Shown: piece after piece, positions 11,027-22,732 of the stretch
How positions within the stretch are numbered: the first letter of the stretch is position 1
Layout of the letters: every line of letters starts with the position of its first letter
NCBI GenBank assembly: GCA_009801085.1
Contig: VNWV01000009.1
Coordinates: forward strand, 424,501 to 488,500
DNA length: 64,000 nucleotides
DNA from: Lasiodiplodia sp. COLG20
Taxonomy: Eukaryota > Ascomycota > Dothideomycetes > Botryosphaeriales > Botryosphaeriaceae
Direction of reading: 5' to 3'
Made by a program: the position numbers and the translations under genes
Notes under the pieces: model-generated
The model's input: the letters and a program-made list of their open reading frames with translations, nothing else
Told to the model about the DNA's origin: nothing
The model's database searches: none

Positions 11027-11263
11027 CTACCTGAGGAACGCACCACCCAGCGAGTCACCTTGACCGGCGACAGCCTTACGGCCATTACAAAGGAGTACGG
11101 AATGGACGACCTCGGCCTCGATCTGATAGCCGCTCTTGCGCCAACGCTTGTTAAGCCAGTCGGCGAGAGCCTCGGAGGAGCCGCCAAAATCATGTTGGTC
11201 GTACTCCTTGAGGATAAGGGCGACGATGGGGGCATCGGGGAAGAGGTAGGATTTGGTGGTCAT
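11027..11263 (-). CDS. Small unknown protein, 78 aa
   Basis: Single-exon frame with a good start context (cacaATGACC). The product is soluble and compact: a Pro/Asp-containing N-terminus (FPDAPIVALILKEYDQ), a helical Trp/Arg-rich centre (ALADWLNKRWRKSGYQ) and a C-terminal part with HSVLLCNGRKAVAGQGD. The balanced composition with spaced Trp and Leu looks like a genuine small fold rather than a GC-rich chance frame. It resembles short uncharacterised proteins of filamentous fungi in my memory, but I cannot assign a function. A small helical nucleic-acid-binding domain is one possibility suggested only by the basic helix. Confidence 0.6.
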   Translation of the reverse strand: MTTKSYLFPDAPIVALILKEYDQHDFGGSSEALADWLNKRWRKSGYQIEAEVVHSVLLCNGRKAVAGQGDSLGGAFLR

Positions 11264-12678
11264 TGTGTTGTGGATGAGGGGCAGTGGCTAGTCCTTTTTC
11301 TGTGGAGATTAGTCGCCGCAGCTGGACCAATTTTGCCGTCGCAAGCGGGCCTGCACATGAAAGGGGAGGGGAAAAAAAGAAGAGGTGGAGCCGGCCAGAC
11401 CGCCGGCTCGCCACGGCGCAGGACAGAATCCACCGTCGAAAGCCAACGGCGCAGAGCCCCAGAGCGCGCCCCGGCGTCCAGTATGCGTGTGCAATCCATC
11501 TGTGCGAGACGGCAGCGAAGCAGGAAATAGTGCACGCCTATCAACGCGTTTCCACTTTTCCGCCCTCGCCTGTCAATCAATCAAACCACAGGCCACCCGC
11601 TATCCACTCCGACTGCTATTTTTCGCCGCCACCAGCCAATGCCCAGCCGCCGCCCGCGCACGCTCCGCCTATTGTACTGATGCAGTGCATGTCGCCGGCC
11701 AATAATCGCACCCCCCCGGTCTTCGCTGCCCGCCGGCTCCCTGACCATCCTCTCAACAGTAATGCATTGCACCGCGGTTCGATGCCACCCAGCCCGTCTG
11801 CTGCTGCCGAGTCTCGCGCATCCCTTCCTTCTCCTTGAAGATGCCCCATCGCGGTTGTGGCGCGGTGGCTGGCCTCCTTGCTTGGCCTCGCCGCTGCTGA
11901 CCTCGTTCACATGCTACTACTGTCGGCCATCTGCGCCTCTCCAAACCTTCGATTGCTCACATTGATGACTCCACTGATTACGTACAGTCCCTTGCCTTGC
12001 GCTCCAAGGCTTCCCATCCAAACTCCTGTTCAATCCCAACCAACACCAGAAAAAATCCTCTCCCCTGCTGCTGTCACATGCCCCAAAGCCCCTCCCCTCC
12101 GACTGCCCGGCCCTGCCTTCTACCATTATAAACCCTCCCGCCTGTCCAAGCCGGAATGCTTTCTATACAAGAAGAGAAATCTCGACAACTGAGCTTGGAA
12201 TAGAGGCAAGAAGGGAACAGCTGGCTCTACCGCTCGAAAATGCCGCAAATGCACTTTTGACTATGCGTAGGCCGAGAAAATGTATGCAGATTAGAAGAGT
12301 GCCCGTGGCGCCGCGAAACATGTGCGCCCCCGGCTTTGTTTTGTGTTTTTGGTGTACCTCCCAGATGCCAGAATGCGCGATCATTAGCCACCCAGCTGTG
12401 CAGAATCGAGGGGCGAAAAGCGAAAAGGGAAAGGAAAATAATAGAGAGAAGAAACAAAAGGACCTTTTGCGGACGAATGCGGAGACCGCCAAGGCGAATA
12501 ACACGCAAATGAGGTGGTATCAGGGTCCCGGATGCGATGCGAGACAACGAGACGCGATTCAATAATGCTTCAAAACGCAGTAGCCCAAACTGTGGCTCAA
12601 GTAACAACTTTAATCGTGCACCGGGTAAAGAGGGGAAAGTCGTGGCTTCGTCTCGTCAATCGGGTTACGCCGTGATGC
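11264..12678. other. Intergenic, no gene recognised
   Basis: The stretch separates two minus-strand genes. Overlapping frames on both strands are Pro/Arg/Ala-rich and mutually exclusive. The end nearest 12,678 is probably the 3' UTR of the disordered-protein gene. Confidence 0.5.
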
Positions 12679-15677
12679 TCACTCGAAGGCCGGAATGAAG
12701 TCAGTGAGCTGATTGTCCGATTTCGACCGTTTCTTCGCCGACCACTTCTTCTTCGGCGAGCCCCAGCCTTCGTCGTCGTCGTCGTCGTTCGCTCCGCTCG
12801 TCTGAGACTTGGGCGACTTTGCCTTGACCCGGATTGTCAGACGGTTCGCACCAGCCTGTCCGGGCTGGACAGTCGACTGTGACATGACCGTAGAGCTGCC
12901 GTCATGAATCTGCTGGGTAACGGGCCTGTAGCGGGCAGACTGGCCTACGTTGCTGCGTTCGGATGGCGCGAGAGACGGCGCGTACCCGGGTGCCAGGTGG
13001 CTTCCAAACTGTTGTTGCAGCCCGCCGAAGCTCATCGAAGGCGGGTTCACCATGCTCCTCGTACGCTGCTGGCCAAGCCCCTGTGCGCTGGCCATGGACA
13101 TAGGACGCTGGCCCAGAAGAGGCGACCCGAAGTTGTTTTGGCCCATCATGCCCTGCTGCATGACCGGCTGCATGCCCATTTGCGGCATGCCTTGCTGGAT
13201 GCCCATTTGCTGTTGCTGCAGCATCATCTGCATTTGCTGTTGCAGCTGGGCCATGGCCTGCATCTGCTGCATCTGCATCTGCTGCATATTCATGTTCATG
13301 CTCAGTTGTTGTTGCTGCTGCGGCATGAACATCTGCTGCGGCTGCGCTTGGGGCATACCCATCCCGAGCCCGAGCATTCCCATGCCCTGGCCTTGGCCCA
13401 TGCCCATCTGTCCCGGTTGAGGCAATCGTTGCCCGTACGTGGCCGTGGTACCGAAGATTTTGGTGGCGCCGCCGCGGCGGGCCTCCTTCGCCTGCTCAGC
13501 ATCCGCGATCATATTGACCAACGTAGGCTGCGCATTGCCACCGGTCGAACCTTCATACACGGATGCGGGGCCCATGGCACCGTAACCGATCGACTCCCGC
13601 ATGGGCTGCTGAACCAAGTTGGCGCCGAGGTAGGGTTCTGACGGAAGGTCTGCCGGAAGGCCGCGAGCAAATGGTGGAAGGTTGCTGGGGCCCCCGACAA
13701 CGGAGCCAGCGGCGGAGGCCGGGCGCATGCCCTGCGCGGAAGCCGAGCGGAGATTCGTCAGAGAGCTGTGATGGGACAAGCGGTTGCCGAGCTTGGGGAA
13801 TTTGTGTTCTTTCAGGATGCCAAGGGGAATGTCGTCGGTCTCATCCTCGTCCTCGTTGCCTCCATAATACGAAGCCCGGTTTCCAAGCAGCTCCGACGTG
13901 CTCATGCTGGCTCTGTTCATGCCAGGCCTCTCCATGCTGACGGGACGGCCGCCGAGGGACTGGTTCATGCCGCCGACGGTCTTCTTCATCATCTCCCGAT
14001 GTGCGCTCATCTTCTCTTGCTGCTGCTGGCGGATCTTGCGCATCTCCTCGATCTTCTTGCGCTCCTCTTCTTCCTGGTCGTCATCGATGTATTCATCAGA
14101 CACGTCGGACTCGTCATCACTCAAAGGGTCTTTTTGATGCTGACGTTGCAGAACGGCGAACTCAGCCTGAGTCATGCGCGCGGGCTTCTGCGATTCGAAG
14201 CGAACGCCCGGCCTCGTCGTCTGGGGCGTGGGAGGCGTCTTGCTGAACAAGGGACGCGACTCCTCATTGGCCGTGCCGGCGCCCTTGGCACGAGGCGTAG
14301 CTTCAGCCATCGAGTCCGGAGAAGATGCAGCCGTGACAGGCTGCGCTTGGTGTTGGGACTGGATACTGGAGTGTGCTGAAGAGAAAGACGGTGTTTTCAC
14401 GGAGGATTCGGAAGACCCGTTTTGACGAGTCTGGGCCGCCTCCAGGTCCTTGGCGTCGCGACTAGCCCGAAAGGACTCCCGAACCATTCGGGCGTCCGCG
14501 TCCTCGACGGGCAGCGACGGCGTCTTCATGGGTCCGTTGCGGGTAGACTTACGCTCCGAGACTGGGCTGGAATTCGTGCGGACCTGAAGCGGCGGTGGAC
14601 TGGCCGACAGGGGGACGATCGAGTGGCGAGGCACCGGAGGGGCTCTTTCGTTGTACGGAGAATGAGCGGCAACAGGAGGGGATGCCATCAGTGCATCGTT
14701 CGAGTCGCGGCTGTCCCACGAGTACGGGGACCCGCCGACGTCTTTAGTCCTATCAACACGAATGGGAGATGGAGGCTGAGTGGGTCTAGACGACGCAAAA
14801 GTTTTGGGAGGCGGAGGTAGCGCGGGCTCGGACTCCTGGTCATACCAGTTAATAAATACCAAACACGAGGCAATGTCTCACTCACGGATCTCATGGCGAG
14901 CGGAGGGGGCTGCGGGAGGGGCGACTCCTCGAGAATGGCGCTCTTCCGTTGCTGCGCAGCAAAACTGCTAAAGAGATCTCCAAAATCGTTGCCGAAATCC
15001 GATGATGGCAGGTTCTCGAGCTTTGGAGGATGGGCCGTGCTTGCATAACTGCTCGCGGTCATAGCTCGATCCCGACCCGAGTGCACATCCTCCGAGTCAT
15101 TCTTGGCCGTGGGCGACCCGGAGGGCTTTCCCGACTTTCGGTGAAACGCAAAACGACCAGTGATGCTGGTGAAGGACGAGGTGCGATCGCGGGCCTCGCT
15201 GGGTACGGGCACCTTTTTGGTGAAAAGATCGTCGTTGTCGAACTCTGCGGAGGAGGGCAGGGTCGAGGTCGAGCTGTGGCGCGCAGATGAGCCCGTGTCG
15301 TAGAACCGCGAAGCACTGGAGTTCGCGGCACTGCTGCCATTGCTGCCCCTAGCGCACGATTAGGCAGGGCGGCCGGCAGACACCAAAAATGCAGCAGCTT
15401 ACCTGTTACCGGGGCCGGCGTACGGGCTCTCGTCGTAAGAGTTTTGGCGTAGGTGCTGGAGAGGCTGGGCTGGCTGCAGGGGCCCCATGGGCGAGCTCAC
15501 AGGGCGCGGGTTGAAGGCGCGCCTGACACCCAAGCCCAGCTCGCCGGTCGTGGCCGACTTGGGCACCTCGGCTCGAGGCATGACCCGGAACGACGACTCG
15601 ACGGGCTTGTCGAATTCCTCCAGCGCGTTCCCCGAGGATTTCCTGCGTGTGAAGGCCTTGGGCATGAAGTTCGGCAT
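12679..15677 (-). CDS. Large disordered protein with Met/Gln-rich prion-like tract, function unknown
   Basis: Three exons: complement of 12679-14835, 14886-15348 and 15403-15677, 964 aa; introns are 50 and 54 nt. It starts MPNFMPKAFTRRKSSGNALE. Nearly the whole chain is low-complexity Ser/Pro/Thr-rich sequence with many potential phosphosites (SP, TP, RxxS). An FGDLFSSFAAQQRKS segment falls in the second exon. A short acidic stretch (DDESDVSDEYIDDDQEEEE) runs straight into a charged predicted coiled coil rich in Lys, Glu and Gln (EERKKIEEMRKIRQQQQEKM). A Met/Gln/Gly tract is encoded at about 13140-13425, and the C-terminal end is basic-acidic, finishing DFIPAFE. No catalytic domain or membrane segment is visible. 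Such architecture suggests a scaffold or cortical/trafficking adaptor, but this is speculation. The family was not recognised. Confidence 0.85.
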
Positions 15678-18571
15678 GGTGAATGCGAGCGAGACTGCGC
15701 GATGTGGGTGGATGGACCGGCCAACAGCGGCAGCGAACCCCAGCCGAAGAATGCGACCCGTTGAGGCTGCTCACAAGCGCATCGATCGATCGGCGGCGGG
15801 ATGTACGTGACGTATGCGGACTGCCCAGCGTGTCTCGGCGGTGGTGAGCGAGTGCTGCTGGCGAGAAAAACGAATGGCGTCGAGGGTCTGCAGGCGAGGC
15901 GCGGGTTAGCAGCGAAATGCGAGACTGCCAGAGGCTCGCGGCACGGTGCGGCGGCCCAATCGCGGCGAAGGCGAGTGAGCGAGCGCGCAGCGGCGAGAGA
16001 GGAGGCGTGCGGCGCGGGCCCGGGCGCTGGGACAGGCTCAGGCGACGGTGCGGCGGCCGAGGCAGCAGCGGGAGCGGGCGCAGCGAGGGAGACGCTGGCA
16101 GGCAGGCGGCGGCGGCGGCCAGGGGCGATGGCAGAGGCGCGCAGGCAGGTGTTGAGGTGGTGGTCGGGAGGGTGGAGCGACGGAGGCGGGTTGTTGTTGT
16201 GGGCTGGGGCGCGGGCGCGGCTGCTCGCACTGGCGCCGAGGAAGGCTTACCTGGACGCGTCTGCGAATTAGGGACAGGCCCTGAACGAGAGACGACGGCG
16301 GACGGATGCGGAGGGCGTTGGAGAGGACTCGCAGGTGTCGCGGTGCCGGGTCAGGAGTGTACCCTAATACGAGGCCGGCAGCGCTAGGTAAGCAGCCCAA
16401 GGAACGAGGAGCATAAAGCGGCCTGCGTCAGGGATCATTCAGCCGTTCATTATTAGAAGTCAGATCGCGGCCTAGCGGTGGATGTGCAGCGGCCGCCGTC
16501 GATCCAAGCACCCGCCCGGCCACTCGTCGCGCGCTGCAGGCGCCACCCCGACTTCGCTGCCCGCCGCCGCATACGAGGGCCGCCGCGAGCGGGCAGGTTG
16601 CACCCGAGTGCCCAGGGGCCTGCCACGCTGCTGCGATTCAGCACCGCCTGCTTCTGCAAACGGCCGCCTGACGAGCGCGGCCTCGCTTCCGCCCCAGCCT
16701 CCTGCCGCGCCGCCACGGAAATTGTCGACCTCCGTCAACAACGCCATCCTCTCTGCCATCGTGCCCGTTTTCGTCCGGCGCTGCGCCGGGCCCCCTCCCC
16801 ACATCTCACCGCATGTCTGCTGTCTCGCTGCTGCCGTGCCGGCCTCTTGTATCTTCGCGGCCGCGTCATCGACGCCGCATTGGCCTGGCACCGCCCGCCC
16901 GCCCGCCCGCCGCCTTCTCCACAGCTGGATTCCCATCTCCGACCTGCACGATGCGGCTCGGGCCTTGATCGCAGATCCTCAGGCCATAGCGTGAAAACGT
17001 GGCGGCCAGAGCCTGATCAACCCTCTGCGGCGCTCAATGCAGGCGGGCTTGTTTCGTTTCGACTGTGGATGCAAGTGTGGCCGCCGTGTGGTGGTTGGTC
17101 GCCGCATCCCACACTATTTGAAGCCTTCGTCTGTCGCTCTGCTCACGGAAAGGTTCGCTCAGCTCTGTTCCGTCCTGGGACTAGAGCTCTGCGTGTGGTT
17201 CTACAGCATGCTTTCTGTGCTACGCCCGCTGCGAATTCCAGCCCACAGGCCGACCCCAACACCGAACAGGATGCTCTGCGTTCGTCGGGACCTCGGTCGA
17301 CTACTGCAAGTCATCATGCTGTGCCAAAGAGCCGCCTGGCCGCATTTTCCCTGCGGGGCTCGGCAGGGAGAGCAATCCGTTTGATCCAGCCGCGTGCACC
17401 GCGTCGACTGGGCGGAAAACCAGCGAGACCGCCTTTGCTCGTGCATTAGATTCTGGTTGACATATCCGGTAACACAGCAATCTCTACCTATGCCCATCAC
17501 ACGACCCTGGTGCCGCCGGTCCAATGTCGCGAGGCAGAGGTCTCTTACACAAAGTGATGTGAATACCAAGCCGAGAGCAAAGCACATGAAATGCCGCGCC
17601 GGCTCTTGGCACGGTTCCAAAGCAGGGGAATTGACGTGGCAGCCGAGAACGGTTGCCGTTACCTTGGGACCATGGGTAGGGGAGTCGCCATCTCCGTCAC
17701 CATGCATGCTGTGACGGATTGAGAGCGTGCACTTCTTGAAAGCAGCCGCCGTGCCACCAGCACGTCACATCCTACGAGTGATTCGTAACGAGATGACCTG
17801 CCATCGAGCATGCCCCTCGCACGCTCTCGATAACCACTCGGACTGTATGCAGTACGGTACTGCGATCCCAATCTCGCATAATCTAACGTGCAAAACATGC
17901 ATTGAACCATCGCCTGCGTGGCTCGTACGCAGCATCACTCTCCTAAGCAGACACCACCAAGAAGTGTTCTTGGCACAGCAAGAACGTGGCAGTTGGATCG
18001 ACGCTTTGCACAAATGGCTTACATCACCGATACATCTAGCCTGACGACGGGGTAGACCAGGCAACATTGCGAATTGCCGGATGGAGAGACCGCTCTGCAG
18101 AAGGCTCTGGCTTGGGCAGGATCGCGGCTGCGGAACGCATTGGTGGAGTTGGTGCAGCATGAAGTTGCGGAAGCGCGCGATAGGGACGTGATCCGAGTGA
18201 ACAAAGCCTCAGCGAGCGCACCGATGAACATGGCATTCAGTCCATCTCGGTGTGTATCACTAGAAACTCTGGACGCATGATATTATTTCCATTCTCATTC
18301 TCTGCCCTTGAATGCGATCAGCGATTCGCAAGGGGCCGGAAGATGGTTCAGTCAGGAAAGAATCTAGAGGAAGTGGCTCCAGCCCCCCGCTCACCCTTCT
18401 CGCTTGCAGCCGAACTAGCACAAGGCGGGGAAGGCTGTCCAACGAACGTAGTGTCGGGAGCCCGGGGGATATCGCAGCCACATGATCTGCCCATGGGCTG
18501 GCGCGCGCAGACGGCCTGGGCGTGCAGCTCCGTGATCGAGGCGCCAGTTTGCCTTCTTCAGAGCGTCCATC
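15678..18571. other. Long gene-poor stretch (2.9 kb)
   Basis: No gene supported. The first ~700 bp is very GC-rich and purine-biased on the plus strand, fitting the promoter or leader of the upstream minus-strand gene. Frames of up to 323 codons (16478-17449, plus) are Arg/Pro/Cys-rich with no recognisable domain. The part nearest 18,571 is the 3' flank of LSM6. Confidence 0.5.
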
Positions 18572-18918
18572 TCAGTGATCGGCGGAAATATACATGACTG
18601 CGCTATGTAAGCATGGGTGAAGCGTGGCCAGAGAGTGCCAATGAAACGTACCGTTATTGCCTCTTACAAAGGCATCGCCGTAGTTCCTCCGCAGCTTGCC
18701 GTCGACATACTCCTTGGTCTGCTCGAGAGCAATGTTCATGTAGCCATCGACGGACTGAAGCTCGCCTGCCTTGGGCATCAGTCTGGAGGAATCGAGACAG
18801 CGGCGGCAGACATACCCTTGTAGACGACGCCAGAGTTCAGCTTGACTGTGACCGGGGCACCAATGATCTCGCTGAGGAAGCCCGAAGGATCTTTTGCGTC
18901 GGTGGCACCGTTTTCCAT
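18572..18918 (-). CDS. LSM6: U6 snRNA-associated Sm-like protein LSm6
   Basis: Three exons: complement of 18572-18597, 18652-18765 and 18816-18918, 80 aa, the normal LSm6 length. The two Sm motifs are clear: Sm1 is VTVKLNSGVVYKGELQSVDG and Sm2 is YGDAFVRGNNVMYIS, containing the RGNN RNA-binding turn. LSm6 is part of the LSm2-8 ring that binds the U6 snRNA 3' end in the nucleus and of the LSm1-7 ring that promotes mRNA decapping in the cytoplasm. The last exon encodes only the final eight residues (MYISADH plus a split codon). Introns are 54 and 50 nt. Divergent from the SUMO-like gene, with 265 bp between starts. Confidence 0.96.
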
Positions 18919-19183
18919 GGTTGCTCTTTTGCTCGAGGTCTGTTGGAAGGTTGGGGGCAAGTGTAGGTCGGGTGAAGTGCTTTGGAAGCTCACGGGACCG
19001 CGCGCCATCGGCGTTTCGCGGCGCGCAATCGCCGACAGCTTCGAGCACCACCGTCACTGCCTCTCCCTCCCCGTCGTCCAACAACTGCTTGCGCGCGCCC
19101 TTTTGTTTTTCTTTCCTCGACTGCCTCTGCCAGTCTGCCGCAGCGCCAGCCTACAAAAGCACCGCGCTTGCGACTGCGCAGCC

Positions 19184-20590
19184 ATGGCCGACGGCGCAGC
19201 ACCACCAAAGCCGAAACGGTCTTTCTTCAAAAAACCGTCGTGGAAGCAAAATGCCGACACCGGCGACGATGACGATCCAACAGCCATGTTCGATGGATCT
19301 AAGCAGACCTTCTCGGCCATCATGGAGGAACGCGAGCGCGCCAGGATCAAGAAGCTGCAAGAGCAGGAAGAAAGCGCCAGAAAGAGAGAGCTGGACGCCG
19401 CTAGGCGAGGCAAACGAAGGAAGACGGCTCACGATGAAGAGCACCCGCCAGCCAGGCGAGACGAAGACCAGAGGTGGGAGCCAACGTCGATTATTTGGTG
19501 GTATCTTTACGCTGACCAGCCGAGCCAGTGAATTGGCTGGACAGCACGCACCACTGTCCTCCTCTCCCCCTCCGTTGCCCACTGTTGACAATGGTTCCCT
19601 GTCGGCGCGCTACGAAGCTGATGCCCGGGCACGCCGGGCACGCGATGCAGAACTCAGGCCAGCTGTAGTGGTCGATCTCGGTGACACGGACTCGGACGAC
19701 AATGCATCACCGCCGGCCGAAAGGGTCCCAGAGCAGGCTGCGCCGGCAGATCTTGACGAAGAAATCGACGAATCAGACCCCGAAATCCGGGAAATCATAC
19801 GTGAGACAAGGCGCAAGCAGAAGCTCGCACGAGAGCAGAATGCGATCCGAGGAGCGTCGCCCGTCGGAGCAGGGGACCGGCATAAGCAGAGCCCAGCGGC
19901 GGTGACGAATTGTGCGCCAGACCCGCCAGTGCAGATATTCATAATCTCACGGATTCCGGATACTAGGCCACTCATAGTCACCCGGAAGCTCTCACAACGC
20001 CTACAAGAAGTGAGGCAAGCGTGGTGCAAGAGGCAGGGATTCGATCAAGAAATGACGGACTCTGTCTTCTTTACGTTCAAAGGCAGGAGACTTTTCGATG
20101 TTGCGACCTGTAGGAGCTTGGGTCTAGTTGCCGATGCCTTCGGCGGCGTGCGCATGAAAGATGGGTTCGACTGGGATGAAAATGACGGCAAGGTCACCAT
20201 CGAGGCGGTGACGTTAGACATTTTCAATGAGGATGCAAGGGAGGCGCAGCGGCAGCGCGAGCCTGAGCCAGAACCAGAAGTAGTACCGGAGCCGGAACAA
20301 AAAAGGACGAAGATAATAGTCAGGACCAAGGACTTTGGCGATGCCAAGTTCACGTGCGGACCGGTATGGCACGCTCGCCCCAGGAAGCCAGATTCATCCG
20401 GTTCGCTAATCAACTATTGCAGGACACGACATTCGAAAAGCTAGCGACGTCATCGGTCAACAGGTTAAAGGTACCTGCTGGCAAGCGGCCCTATCTACTG
20501 TTTGACGGCGAGCGGTTGGATCCAGGAGGTACAATGGCGGAACTCGAAGATTTTGAGGATGAGGACGCTTTAGAGATGCATTTTGAGTGA
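19184..20590 (+). CDS. RAD60/ESC2/NIP45-type protein with tandem SUMO-like domains
   Basis: Three exons: 19184-19473, 19520-20363 and 20423-20590, 433 aa. The first ~240 residues are charged and disordered, with basic patches (KKPSWK, RRGKRRK) likely to act in nuclear import and an acidic DSDD block. Two SUMO-like domains follow: the first around VQIFIISR to EAVTLDIF, the second around TKIIVRTKDFGD joined across the last intron to DTTFEKL and ending RPYLLFDGERLDPGGTMAEL. This matches Rad60-SLD proteins, which guide SUMO-dependent recombination repair and silencing with the Smc5/6 complex and bind Ubc9 through the second SLD. The first intron is only 46 nt with a weak GTGGGA donor, but it is the only choice found that keeps frame. 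Confidence 0.88.
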
Positions 20591-21070
20591 TTCAGTTACT
20601 CAGAAGTGGCAGGCGAGTGTGGTTCATTGGCTTGCAAGGGACATTCTGACTTGGGCTTTGGCGTTTGAGGATTGGCGTGCAATGAGAGGATACCCCTGGC
20701 TGTGGCGGCTGAAAAAGAATCCCCCCCTTCTTTGGTGTTCTCTTGGGAGACTGCTTTCTTGCTTGGGGTCGAATGAAATCTTGCTGTTGATTTGGTGTCA
20801 TAAGCCAGCGATTCGAAATTGTCGCACGCAAATCCCAAACAGGCGCTAGTGCAATGCGGGGAGATAAGCTTATTTCAGAGCCTCGCTGACTCGCGGAGCG
20901 GCTGTGGCAGCCAAAAATTTCCCAACCTCCGCCAATCCCGTCCCGGCGCTCCTCTCCACCAACCCACCTACTCTCACTTCTGCCGACAGTCGCAAGCGAA
21001 ACCGATACCTCCTGGGCCGTCTCGTCTGCCGCCGCCACTGCAGTCCCTCCGGCAACAACTCAGAGACAGC
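20591..21070. other. Intergenic between the SUMO-like gene and TRM112
   Basis: Both neighbours are on the plus strand, so this 480-bp stretch holds a 3' UTR/terminator followed by the TRM112 promoter. No gene seen. Confidence 0.45.
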
Positions 21071-21546
21071 ATGAAGCTCCTCACCCTCAACTTCCTGACC
21101 TGCGCCCGTAAGGCCTGCAAGTCGAGCCCGGCAGCGTTCCCCCTCCACCCCCGCGACGCCGAGCTCGAGGTCGTTGAAACAGACCTGAATCCGCTGTTCA
21201 TCCGTAACATCCTGCCTCGCCTGGAGTGGGACGCCCTGCGGACCCTTGCCTCGGAGGTATGAAAGATGGACATCTTGCTCTTTGCAATAGTATGGCCCTT
21301 GGACTGATCATTGGAATCAAACAGCTCGGTCTTCCCACCCTCCCTGAGATGGCGCCAGAGTCCGAGGCGCTCGGAATTGCGACTGCGGACGAGGCAGAGG
21401 AGCCGAACCAGTTGCTGAAGGATCTGCACAACCTGCTTCTCGAAACCACTATATCATCCGGCAAGCTGGTGTGCGCCAACTGCGGGCACGAGTATGCGAT
21501 CAAAGAGGGCATTGCCAATTTTTTGCTACCCAGCCACCTGGTTTGA
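21071..21546 (+). CDS. TRM112: TRM112, activator subunit of tRNA/rRNA/eRF1 methyltransferases
   Basis: Two exons: 21071-21256 and 21325-21546, 135 aa. The N-terminus MKLLTLNFLTC and the C-terminal signature GHEYAIKEGIANFLLPSHLV are diagnostic. Zinc-knuckle cysteines are present as C11/C16 (CARKAC) and the CANC pair near the end. Trm112 is a small cytosolic/nuclear partner that stabilises Trm9, Trm11, Mtq2 and Bud23 and so links tRNA modification, termination-factor methylation and 18S rRNA methylation. The 68-nt intron splits ASE from LGLPTLP. It is convergent with YTM1, with a ~1.2-kb spacer. Confidence 0.96.
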
Positions 21547-22732
21547 GCGCCTTCTTCTCTCATGACAGGAGGGAACGATCCAAGCAACCGGCGCAGCAGG
21601 TGCGTCAAAGGGGAAAAGGCCGGGGACTGGTAGAGAAGAGACCTAAGGGCGATATTGGCACCCAGGCTTTTGGCTCGATACGACCCTGACGCGGGGAATG
21701 CAGCGTAAATAATGCTATGGATGAAGGGCATTGACGGGGGTTGGTAGCCCTGTCTGCGTCGCTACTGCTGCTGCGCGACTTTTGAGGCTAACCGTCCGCT
21801 GAGACTACACGGAAAAGATTCGAGGAGTCGGGTGGAGATGTGAGGAAAATTATACCCAATAGTATTCGGGAGAATGCACGATGACTCTACTCTGGAACTT
21901 TGCACGGTTTCGTGTTGGCTTGGGACTTTTGTCGATACCCCTCAACAAAGTCTTCTGGTAAACTGATCGAATAACAACGCAAGGCTGCATTTTAACGAGC
22001 CGACTGCTCTACAGCGTAAATAGCACGTCCATATGCCATCCATAGCATTATTACCTTCAGTACAACAAAAGGCCTGGAAAACTCAACACACGACGCTTGC
22101 AGACCATTCCTCAGCATTCGAAATTGTTATTAGGATTGCCAGTATACTTGATGCAGATCCTCTGTAGGTCAACGCACTGCACGTGCGCCGAGAACCCTTT
22201 TTCTTTTCTGTGAACACTCGCCGAAATGGAAATAAACTGCAAAATACTTCTACGAATTTCGTGCCCATCCCACTAAAAATCTCACATATTCCGCCTCCCA
22301 TAAGTTTGGAGGTCATAACGGTTTCATCGAATCCTACATCTATGCCCAGATGGTTGCTCCCATTGCCGAAAAAAGGAATGTGGCGTCTTTCCATGGAGAA
22401 CATGGATCGACAAGATCTTCTGCAGCCCTTCATGTGTGATACAAATGCTTCGGGTATGCATTTCTCGTCTTGTATCCTCATGACCCCCATTCTCTTCTTT
22501 CACCTGGTTCGATCTATTTCTCGAATGACAATCGGAACTAGACGCAGGCGCCATCACCTTCAGCTCGACACTCGATCCGTTAATAGTCAAGTGCATACTA
22601 ATTCTGTACATATATTCGAGCCCTGTATTGAAGTATCCTTAGGATTCTCGACAAGATGATGATAGATGTCGACTACGCCTGTTTGAACGCCATCAATGTA
22701 CCTCCCGTTCTCAACCAAGCCTATAATTGAGT
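21547..22732. other. Convergent intergenic region, no gene recognised
   Basis: The spacer lies between the stops of TRM112 (+) and YTM1 (-). It is moderately AT-rich, and its short frames show no family resemblance. Both 3' UTRs must lie here. Confidence 0.5.

Noticed and set aside
12904..13641. 245-codon His/Leu-rich frame opposite the Met/Gln-rich tract
   Set aside because: It is the complement of CAG/CAT-type repeats in the real gene; low complexity and no independent support.
15406..16230. 274-codon minus-strand frame overlapping the start of the disordered-protein gene
   Set aside because: It is out of frame with the better supported first exon of that gene, and its Arg/Pro/Ala composition is typical of GC-rich chance frames.
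16478..17449. 323-codon plus-strand open frame
   Set aside because: Arg/Pro/Cys-rich composition, overlapped by other long frames, no recognisable domain or splice-supported extension.
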